From: JARROD01 sp037384225
Lineage (GTDB): Bacteria > Pseudomonadota > Gammaproteobacteria > Pseudomonadales > Cellvibrionaceae
Length of the DNA: 10,245 nucleotides
Direction: 5' to 3'
NCBI GenBank assembly: GCA_037384225.1
Contig: JARROD010000163.1
Coordinates: 1 to 10,245, forward strand
Shown here: one piece after another, positions 1 through 6,456 of the stretch
Layout of the letters: each line of letters begins with the position of its first letter
Position numbering within the stretch: position 1 is the first letter of the stretch
Made by a program: the position numbers and the translations under genes
Notes under the pieces: generated by a model
Databases searched by the model: none
What the model saw: the letters and a program-made list of their open reading frames with translations, nothing else
What the model was told of the DNA's origin: nothing

Positions 1-9
1 CCATGTGAG

Positions 10-21
10 GGCGCTAGCGCC
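10..21. repeat. 12-bp perfect palindrome GGCGCTAGCGCC
   Basis: The sequence GGCGCTAGCGCC equals its own reverse complement. It sits at the left edge in a GC-rich block that differs in base composition from what follows. It could belong to a dispersed palindromic repeat or a protein-binding site, but one copy in a truncated context does not allow a choice. The palindrome is certain; a function is not. Confidence 0.4.
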
Positions 22-195
22 GCGAATGCCTGGAGCGGCTGGACGGAGCAACGCTGCCAGGGACAAAAAGGGGCGTGCTCTGTGCACCTAAATCTCAAAC
101 GCTTTGGGTATATATGCAACTATGAGGCAATAGGGGGCAGGAGCACAAAAACAAGCATAAGCATCATCATTGTGCCAGAATCCATCATTTAATTG

Positions 196-221
196 CCCTG
201 GAATTGCCATAATTCCAAGGG
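196..221 (+). other. Imperfect hairpin upstream of the macroglobulin operon
   Basis: CCCTGGAATT (196-205) pairs with AATTCC plus AGGG (211-221), with one bulged A and a five-base loop (GCCAT), giving a 10-bp stem. No T-run follows on either strand, so it is not a standard intrinsic terminator. It lies four bases after the TAA of an open frame that enters from the left edge and about 35 bases upstream of the candidate promoter. It could therefore be a 3'-end structure of an upstream transcript or an operator. Confidence 0.35.
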
Positions 222-254
222 ATTATGAAACTCTCTGTTGGAGTACACTGAGAA

Positions 255-282
255 TTTACAAAAAAAGATTATTTACTATAAC
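255..282 (+). promoter_or_regulatory. Candidate sigma70 promoter for the macroglobulin-pbpC operon
   Basis: TTTACA (255-260, five of six matches to TTGACA) and TATAAC (277-282, five of six matches to TATAAT) are separated by 16 bases in an A/T-rich stretch. Transcription would begin near 289 and leave a leader of about 250 nt before the preferred GTG start at 542. A second TATAAA at 424-429 has no acceptable -35 box. Consensus match is the only evidence; in AT-rich DNA such matches also occur by chance. Confidence 0.35.
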
Positions 283-350
283 AATAAGGAACGGGCACGG
301 AATAACTGCCGGATTTTTGGGTTTCGAGACGCCCGTCTGGCTAAGCGCGA

Positions 351-385
351 AAACTTTAGGCTTGATGGGCCTACGTCAAGTGTTT
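351..385 (+). other. Best hairpin in the leader, with a mutually exclusive alternative
   Basis: A seven-base-pair stem, CTTGATG/CGTCAAG (one G-U), encloses a six-base loop. It can be extended across an internal bulge by AAAC/GTTT. A competing stem, TAGGC/GCCTA (357-373), uses the loop and one arm of the first, so both cannot form together. Such competition is what a switch would show, but short alternatives of this kind also arise by chance. Confidence 0.3.
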
Positions 386-525
386 GTAACGACATCAGGT
401 GGGATGTACCGGAGGTGACTCTCTATAAAACAAAAAGGGGAAGTTATTCCCTGCACGTCTAAGAACTCTCCCCCAAATCGTTTGAAGTTTAGCTATACCC
501 AAATGATCGTACAAAAGGCGCAAAA

Positions 526-530
526 AAGGA
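526..530 (+). promoter_or_regulatory. Shine-Dalgarno AAGGA deciding the GTG start of the macroglobulin
   Basis: AAGGA lies 11 bases before GTG 542. The spacing is slightly long but usable. The alternative starts TTG 482 and ATG 503 have no comparable purine motif upstream. GTG 542 also gives a signal peptide with a short basic n-region, MKKYLFYLSLFIPLL, which supports it. Confidence 0.45.
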
Positions 531-541
531 CTCATAGAAAA

Positions 542-3500
542 GTGAAAAAATATTTATTTTATTTAAGTTTATTTATTCCACTGCTACCCACTGCGTCTCT
601 CTGCTTTTCCGCCACCCCCAGCCTGAACATTTTACGCATCACGCCAAAAGGTCCGGATGTACCCGCCGGCCGTCAGGTGGTATTTCAGTTCGATCGCCCC
701 GTGATTCCCATCGGCAGAATGGAAAGAAATGCCGAAGATATTCCCATTGCGTTTACACCTCACCTCGACTGTGAGTGGCGCTGGTTAAACACCAGTGCCC
801 TGGCCTGCCAACTGCGCGAGGAGAAGGCGATGAGGCAGGCAACACACTATGAAGTCACGGTACAACCCGGCATTACCACCGAGGAGGGTTTGGGGTTAAA
901 ACACACAGTTAAACACAGCTTTACCACAACCCGGCCAAAACTGACCTACACGCGGTTTATCAATTGGCTGTCCCCGGGCACGCCCTTGATACAAGTGACC
1001 TTCAATCAACCCGTCACCCGCGCCTCCGTCGAGTCGGCGCTATCAATGACAGCGCCGAGCGCCGCAGGCGAGTCGGTTCAGGTTGTCGCCTACCCGGACA
1101 ATCTGCCCCGCCGCCTGCCGTGGTGGATGACCGTGACAAATCAGGAGCAACAGCCTTCGGTCAACGACCAGTTGACAAGCGTCGACGGCGATCAGGCAAA
1201 AAAAGTCTGGATAGTGGAACCCCGCAAAGAGTTACCCCTCGACGCACATATCGGCCTGCAAGTAAAACCGGGCCTTATCTCCAGCGGTGGCCCCGAGGCC
1301 GGCATAGAAAACCGCACCGCCGTCAGCTTCGACACTTTTCCAAAATTCGAATTTATCGGTTTGCGTTGTACGCTAAAGGGAGAAAAGCGATCGGGGATTA
1401 TTTCTCTGCCCGAACTCAAGCGAAAAGCAACGCAGAATGCTCCCCAAAAGCGTTGCGCGCCGTTGAGCACGGTAGCACTGGTTTTTACCGCTCCGGTGTT
1501 GAATTCAACCGTAAAAAATCACATCGCCTTTTCCCCGCGGCTGGACGGCGGCCGCAAGGATTATGATCCCTGGGAAAACAGCCACGATAGAACCCATCTG
1601 GGCGCTCCCCATCGCAAGGGAAGGGAATACCGGGTGTGGCTGCCGGAATTGCTCCAGGCCTATGAAAAGTACACTGTCGACATCACGGCGGACACAGTAC
1701 GGGATGAATTCAGTCGCCGACTACAACGCAATATCACATTTGATTTTTATACCGCGCATCGCCAACCCAATCTAAAATTATCCCACGCCTACGCTGTGCT
1801 GGAAAAAGGCGTCGACACGGATGTTCCCCTGTCGTCCGACTCGCCATCGTTAACCCCGGCAATCGCCACACCATCGATCGTCACGGACTCACCATTCAGC
1901 AGCCGCATTCCGGCGCGCTCAAGGGCATTCAGTTTAGCCCACGGTGAGCGGACCCTGCTGGCACAGGTAACGCCTTTTCAGGTGCACGTCAAAGCCGGCC
2001 ATTTCAATTCCCTCGCCTGGGTCTCCCGCTTCGACGATGGCAAACCGGTAGAGGGAGCCCGCGTCTCGATATTAAAAGGCTCTTACAAAGACCTACCCGG
2101 ATTAGAGCATCTCGATATCACGGCCAAAACCGACGCCAACGGACTGGCGGAACTGCCCGGCTTGAACCAACTCGATCCTCAATTGGCGTTTATTTACGGC
2201 GGCTACCACCCGAACCATCCGGGTTTATTTGCCCAAATCGAACACCGGGGTGATATCGCGGTGGTGCCGCTTAACCACGCATTCAAGGTGCGCGGCGGCG
2301 GTGTCTATCCCCAGCTGCGGAAAAAAGGCGGGCATACCCACGCCTGGGGCACAACGGCGCAAGGCATCTATAAACTGGGCGACAAGGTACAGTTTAAAAT
2401 CTATGTGCGTGAGCAGAGCAACCGGCATTGGGTCTCGCCGCGCAAAGAAGCTTATGAATTACAGGTGTTCGATCCGCAAAACAAAATCGTTTACGCGCGC
2501 AAGGAGATTGGTTTAAACCCATTCGGCGCTTTTGACGGCGAATTTAAAGTACCGGAATCCGGCGCCGTCGGCTGGTACCGTTTCACCCTGACGCCGGCGC
2601 CAACGACTGCCGGTAACAGCCCAAATCTTAACTGGGAGCCGATGTCCGTACTGATCAGCGACTTTACACCGGCGCCGTTCAAAGTGAAAACAGAGCTCAA
2701 CGGCGAGCTGTTTAAAGCCGGCGATCAGGTCGAAGTCACCTCTCTTGCCACACTGCATTCGGGCGGCCCATACACAGAAGCTGAAATCAGGCTGACCGCA
2801 CGCCTGATACCGGCGCCGTTTGCGCCCGACAACCCGAAGCTGGCCGGTTTTGCTTTTGGCAGCCACAACGAAAAAACCTTGAGCCGTGAACAAAACCCGC
2901 TACTGGATATCCGCGGCAAACTGAATGATCTCGGACGCTACGAAAATGCCTTGAGACTTCCACAGGCGGACATTTACTTTGGCTCAATACGGGTCGAGTC
3001 AGCGGTTAAAGACGCCAGGGGGAAATTCGTCTCCGCATCGGCCCGGGCCCAATACGCGGGGCGAGATCGTTTTATCGGCCTGCGCAATACCCGCTGGCTG
3101 TACCGGAAGGGAAAAACCGCCAGGTTGGAAACGGTGGTGGTCGATCAGGAAGGTAACCTTGTACCGGGCGCGGCGGTAACCATCGCCATCAATCACCGCC
3201 AGTATAAAGCGGCGCGGGTCAAAGGCCCCGGCAACGCCTATTTAACCCAAAACATCATGGAATGGGTGGAGGAAACTCACTGCCGCTTAACCAGTACCAA
3301 AACCCCCGCCAGCTGCAGGTTCAAGCCCCGGCACCCCGGGTACTATCAGTTCGTGGCGACAGTAAAAGACCAACAGGCCCGGGAGCACCAGACGACACTC
3401 TACGGTTGGGTGACAGGCAGCGGATCCGTGGTCTGGGACCAAACCAACGACGCTACCCTGCAGATAGAGGCGGAAAAGAACACCTACAACATCGGTGACA

Positions 3501-6445
3501 CCGCCCGCTATTTGATTAAAAACCCCTATCCCGGCGCCAAAGCACTGGTTACTGTGGAGCGCTACGGCATAATCGACAGCTGGGTCGAAACCCTGGAGAC
3601 CAGCACCCCGGTGATCGAAGTACCGATAAAGCCCGACTACCTGCCCGGCTTTTACCTCTCGGTGGTCGCCCTCTCGCCGCGGGTGGACAAGCCTTTAGGC
3701 CCCGGCCGGGTGGATCTCGGTAAGCCTAGCTACCGCATGGGCTACATCACCTCCCGGGTCTCGGACCCCTATAAAAAAATTTCCATCGACGTCAGCACCG
3801 ACAGGAAAGTGTATAAACCCGGGGGCAGCGTCAAAGCCAACATTAAAGTCAATAGAAAAAACCTGAACGGTGAGCCGTTGGAAATCGCCGTAGCCGTGGT
3901 CGACGAATCGGTTCTGGCGCTAAACCGGCATGAAGAAGCGTACTACGACCCCTATGCGGGTTTTAATCACCTTGACGGACTCGATGTCATTAATTACAGC
4001 CTCATCAGCCGTCTGCTGGGCAGACAGAAATTCGAGAAAAAAGGCGCGAACCCGGGCGGCGGCGGATCGTCTACGTCCCGACTGAGAAGTCTGTTTAAAT
4101 TTGTCAGCTATTGGAACCCTTCTCTGCTACCGGACAAAAAAGGCCGGGCGGAAGTGGAATTCGAAGTACCGGACAATCTCACCGGCTGGCGTATTCTGGC
4201 TTTCGCTGTCAACCCCGATGATAAAATGGGATTGGGCCAGGTAAACTTCAAAGTCAACCGCCCCACGGAAATCCGCCCGGTTATGCCCAACCAGATTATC
4301 GAAGGAGATGAATTCAAGGCCGGGTTCAACATTATGAACCGCACTGACAAACCGAGAAACCTCAACATCAGCGTCGCCGTTGAGGGGCCTTTGTCTGGAC
4401 ATGGAAAGCCCGGAAATGGAAAGTCCGAGAATGGAAAGTCCGAGAATGGAAAGTCCAAAGATGAAATGCCCAAAGGTGGAAAGCCCGGAGATGAAAAGTC
4501 TGGAAGTGATTTCACCCTCAGTCTCAAACTCGCCCCCTACAAACGCGAAAATATTTGGGTACCGTTGAAAACCCGTGGCGACGGCGAACTAACCTTTACC
4601 GTAACCGCGGGCGATAAATTCGATACCGATGCGATAACACACCGGCTGCCGGTCAACAAACGCCGCTCGCTGGAAACGGCCTCGACTTACGGAACCTTCA
4701 CCGGCGACAGCGCTTCGGAATCCGTGCAGGTTCCGGACGCTATCTACACCGACGTCGGCTCAATCGATGCCGTGCTGGCGGCGAGCGTTATCGGCAATCT
4801 CGACGGCGCTTTCTCCTATATCGAGGGCTACCCTTACCTGTGCTGGGAACAGCGGTTGACCAAAGCCGTTGTCGCCCAATCTTATATCGCGCTAAAAGAC
4901 TACCTGCGCAAAGACACTTACTGGCCGCACCCCCAAAGCGATATTGCCGGTGCGCTCGAGGCCGCGACAAATTTTCAGGCGCCCAATGGCGGTATGGTGT
5001 ATTGGATTCCATCAAACCGTCACGTCAGCCCCTACCTCTCCGCCTATACCGCCATGGCTTTTCAATGGCTGCGCAGAAGTGGCTATAGCATTCCGGAAAA
5101 AGTGGAGAGCCGGCTGCACGACTACCTGCTCACGCTGCTGCGGCGCGACGAATTCCCCAGCTTTTTCAGCAAGGGAATGGCAGCCTCCGTCAGAGCTGTG
5201 GCACTGGCGGCTCTGGCCGAATCGGGCAAGATCACACAACAGGACATCGCCAGGTACACAACCCATGTACCGGAGATGGACCTGTTTGGAAAAGCGCACT
5301 TTCTTCAGGCAGCGATTAAAACAGAAGGCCTCGGGAAAAAAGCCGTTAGCTCTGATGGAAAAGCCGTTAGCGCTGATAAAAAGGCCGTTAGCTCTAACAA
5401 GCAAACCATTGAGGGCACGATTGATAGAATTCTCGGCTACGCAAGTCAAAGTGGCGGCAAAGTTCAGTTCAATGAACCCTGGGACGACAGTTATAAATAC
5501 CTTCTGGCAACACCGCTGCGATCCAACTGCGCCGTGCTCTCCAGCCTGCTAAGTGCGCAATCCGAGCCGGACCTGAACCAGCGCATAGGCGATATTCCCT
5601 TCAAGCTGGTGCGTGCCGTCACCCAGAGCCGCGGCAAACGCGATCACTGGGAAAACACACAGGAAAATGTTTTCTGCCTCAACGCTTTGATCGACTACGC
5701 CTCCCGCTACGAGAAAGAAACACCGGCGATGCAGGTAAAAGTCAATGTTGACGACGAACAACTGGGCGCGGCCACCTTTACCTCCAAAGCCGACGCCACT
5801 GCCACCCTGAGCCGACCGCTTACAGACGGCGACCCAGGTCGAAAAGCGACGCTCAAAATTGAAAAAACCGGTGAAGGCCGCCTGTATTACGCCGCGAGAA
5901 TCGCCTATAACCTGAAGCAGGGTGCCGCCACTCGCATCAATTCCGGTATCGAAATCCGCCGCGAATATTCCGTCGAACGCGACGGCAAATTTTTGCTGCT
6001 GAAAAACCCGGCACTACAGATTCAAAGAGGCGAGTTGGTTAGAGTGGATCTGTTTGTCTCCGTGCCGACCGCACGCCATTTTGTGGTAGTACACGACCCC
6101 ATCCCCGGCGGGTTGGAGCCGGTAAATACCGATCTCGCCACAACGTCTGAGGTCGATGCACAAAAAGGACAGTTTAAGGCTGCCGATGACTCCTGGTTTT
6201 ACACGTTTTCCAATTGGACTTACTACGGGCGCTATTTCTGGAGTTTCTACCACAAGGAGCTGCGGCACGATTCGGCGCGCTTTTTTGCCGATTATCTCCC
6301 CGCGGGCAATTACCATCTGTCCTATACAGCACAGGCAATCGCCGCCGGACGCTTTACCGCGATGCCGGTATCGGCGGAAGAAATGTACGACCCGGATATC
6401 TACGGCAAGGGTCTGCCCGCAACCCTGTATGTCGGCGAACAATAA
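542..6445 (+). CDS. Large secreted bacterial alpha-2-macroglobulin with thioester (YfhM type)
   Basis: Periplasmic broad-range protease trap: cleavage of a bait segment exposes a Cys-Gln thioester that covalently captures the attacker. From the GTG start (1967 aa) there is a signal peptide, probably cut by signal peptidase I after CFSA (residue 24). No lipobox is visible, unlike the E. coli YfhM lipoprotein. MG-like domains follow: Cys77/Cys89 in the first fit a disulfide, bacterial MG3 is around 486, MG2 around 604-700 and a later MG domain around 847-965. VAVVDESVLAL (about 1118-1127) ends the bait-receptor domain. A basic, Gly-rich bait-like segment spans 1160-1187. YWNPSLLPDKKGRAEVEFEV (from 1190) opens the conserved A2M domain. 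The thioester CWEQ is at 1434-1437, and QAPNGGMVYW lies in the helical thioester domain. The C-terminal BMG10-like domain runs from about 1800 to the end. It is about 300 residues longer than YfhM, partly through three low-complexity inserts. The frame stays open back to TTG 482 (1987 aa). pbpC starts 11 bases after its stop. Confidence 0.96.
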   Translation: MKKYLFYLSLFIPLLPTASLCFSATPSLNILRITPKGPDVPAGRQVVFQFDRPVIPIGRMERNAEDIPIAFTPHLDCEWRWLNTSALACQLREEKAMRQATHYEVTVQPGITTEEGLGLKHTVKHSFTTTRPKLTYTRFINWLSPGTPLIQVTFNQPVTRASVESALSMTAPSAAGESVQVVAYPDNLPRRLPWWMTVTNQEQQPSVNDQLTSVDGDQAKKVWIVEPRKELPLDAHIGLQVKPGLISSGGPEAGIENRTAVSFDTFPKFEFIGLRCTLKGEKRSGIISLPELKRKATQNAPQKRCAPLSTVALVFTAPVLNSTVKNHIAFSPRLDGGRKDYDPWENSHDRTHLGAPHRKGREYRVWLPELLQAYEKYTVDITADTVRDEFSRRLQRNITFDFYTAHRQPNLKLSHAYAVLEKGVDTDVPLSSDSPSLTPAIATPSIVTDSPFSSRIPARSRAFSLAHGERTLLAQVTPFQVHVKAGHFNSLAWVSRFDDGKPVEGARVSILKGSYKDLPGLEHLDITAKTDANGLAELPGLNQLDPQLAFIYGGYHPNHPGLFAQIEHRGDIAVVPLNHAFKVRGGGVYPQLRKKGGHTHAWGTTAQGIYKLGDKVQFKIYVREQSNRHWVSPRKEAYELQVFDPQNKIVYARKEIGLNPFGAFDGEFKVPESGAVGWYRFTLTPAPTTAGNSPNLNWEPMSVLISDFTPAPFKVKTELNGELFKAGDQVEVTSLATLHSGGPYTEAEIRLTARLIPAPFAPDNPKLAGFAFGSHNEKTLSREQNPLLDIRGKLNDLGRYENALRLPQADIYFGSIRVESAVKDARGKFVSASARAQYAGRDRFIGLRNTRWLYRKGKTARLETVVVDQEGNLVPGAAVTIAINHRQYKAARVKGPGNAYLTQNIMEWVEETHCRLTSTKTPASCRFKPRHPGYYQFVATVKDQQAREHQTTLYGWVTGSGSVVWDQTNDATLQIEAEKNTYNIGDTARYLIKNPYPGAKALVTVERYGIIDSWVETLETSTPVIEVPIKPDYLPGFYLSVVALSPRVDKPLGPGRVDLGKPSYRMGYITSRVSDPYKKISIDVSTDRKVYKPGGSVKANIKVNRKNLNGEPLEIAVAVVDESVLALNRHEEAYYDPYAGFNHLDGLDVINYSLISRLLGRQKFEKKGANPGGGGSSTSRLRSLFKFVSYWNPSLLPDKKGRAEVEFEVPDNLTGWRILAFAVNPDDKMGLGQVNFKVNRPTEIRPVMPNQIIEGDEFKAGFNIMNRTDKPRNLNISVAVEGPLSGHGKPGNGKSENGKSENGKSKDEMPKGGKPGDEKSGSDFTLSLKLAPYKRENIWVPLKTRGDGELTFTVTAGDKFDTDAITHRLPVNKRRSLETASTYGTFTGDSASESVQVPDAIYTDVGSIDAVLAASVIGNLDGAFSYIEGYPYLCWEQRLTKAVVAQSYIALKDYLRKDTYWPHPQSDIAGALEAATNFQAPNGGMVYWIPSNRHVSPYLSAYTAMAFQWLRRSGYSIPEKVESRLHDYLLTLLRRDEFPSFFSKGMAASVRAVALAALAESGKITQQDIARYTTHVPEMDLFGKAHFLQAAIKTEGLGKKAVSSDGKAVSADKKAVSSNKQTIEGTIDRILGYASQSGGKVQFNEPWDDSYKYLLATPLRSNCAVLSSLLSAQSEPDLNQRIGDIPFKLVRAVTQSRGKRDHWENTQENVFCLNALIDYASRYEKETPAMQVKVNVDDEQLGAATFTSKADATATLSRPLTDGDPGRKATLKIEKTGEGRLYYAARIAYNLKQGAATRINSGIEIRREYSVERDGKFLLLKNPALQIQRGELVRVDLFVSVPTARHFVVVHDPIPGGLEPVNTDLATTSEVDAQKGQFKAADDSWFYTFSNWTYYGRYFWSFYHKELRHDSARFFADYLPAGNYHLSYTAQAIAAGRFTAMPVSAEEMYDPDIYGKGLPATLYVGEQ
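4403..4507 (+). repeat. Seven in-frame 15-bp tandem repeats in the macroglobulin gene
   Basis: Seven consecutive 15-base units encode the pentapeptides GKPGN, GKSEN, GKSEN, GKSKD, EMPKG, GKPGD and EKSGS (residues 1288-1322). Units two and three (4418-4432 and 4433-4447) are identical, GGAAAGTCCGAGAAT; the others differ by a few bases. The array lies between the A2M domain and the thioester domain, where homologues would have a short loop between strands. Because each unit is a multiple of three, copy-number change by slippage or recombination would keep the frame. Confidence 0.92.
5339..5401 (+). repeat. Three in-frame 21-bp tandem repeats in the thioester domain
   Basis: Three consecutive 21-base units encode KAVSSDG, KAVSADK and KAVSSNK (residues 1600-1620). 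All share the core GCCGTTAGC. The array lies about 166 residues after the thioester cysteine, in what should be a loop between helices of the thioester domain, after a GLGK stretch. It is a second expansion in the same gene, with a different unit from the 15-bp array. Confidence 0.9.
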
Positions 6446-6456
6446 CTGTGGATACA

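Larger units (their letters stand above)
1..254. other. Left-edge non-coding stretch, no convincing gene
   Basis: The first 90 bases are GC-rich and contain a 12-bp perfect palindrome. The following 150 bases are clearly richer in A and T, so there may be a junction near 90-110. Frame 1 is open from the window edge to a TAA at 190-192 (63 codons), which could be the 3' end of a gene lying to the left. However, its product is Cys-rich then Ile/Ser-rich and resembles nothing I recognise. Short frames starting at TTG 170 and TTG 238 lack a ribosome binding site and a recognisable product, and I treat them as chance. A hairpin at 196-221 follows the TAA closely. The stretch is most likely intergenic, perhaps with the end of a dispersed repeat or a partial gene. 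Confidence 0.5.
289..541 (+). other. Long, possibly structured 5' leader of the macroglobulin gene
   Basis: If the promoter at 255-282 is used, about 250 nt precede the start codon. Reading along, GCCGGA (308-313) can pair with TCTGGC (336-341, one G-U). CTTGATG (361-367) pairs with CGTCAAG (374-380), with AAAC (351-354) and GTTT (382-385) extending the stem. ACATC pairs with GATGT (392-407), and GGGAA with TTCCC (438-451). TAGGC (357-361) can alternatively pair with GCCTA (369-373), excluding the 361-380 stem. A perfect GGAGG at 411-415 has no start codon in range. The segment matches no riboswitch class I know, including the cyclic-di-GMP aptamers I compared it with by memory. Confidence 0.3.

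Noticed and set aside
411..415. GGAGG as a ribosome binding site for a leader peptide
   Set aside because: No ATG, GTG or TTG lies within a usable distance downstream.
170..462. Two overlapping plus-strand frames (TTG 170 to 418, TTG 238 to 462) as small genes
   Set aside because: Neither has an ATG, a ribosome binding site or a recognisable product, and they overlap each other and the candidate promoter.
289..481. Cyclic-di-GMP riboswitch in the leader
   Set aside because: The conserved aptamer core segments of the GEMM class are not present. The GGAGG and small stems alone do not define it.
482..541. TTG 482 or ATG 503 as start of the macroglobulin
   Set aside because: There is no Shine-Dalgarno at useful distance, and both give a long basic n-region. 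GTG 542 with AAGGA gives a standard signal peptide, although ATG 503 cannot be excluded.
4108..4527. Long minus-strand frame with FPFSDFPF-type repeats
   Set aside because: It is the antisense reading of the 15-bp tandem repeat in the macroglobulin gene and has no start signal or recognisable domain.
6214..6456. pbpC starting inside the macroglobulin gene at ATG 6214
   Set aside because: The extra 81 residues have no resemblance to PBP1C. The membrane anchor with a short basic N-terminus follows ATG 6457, just after the macroglobulin stop.
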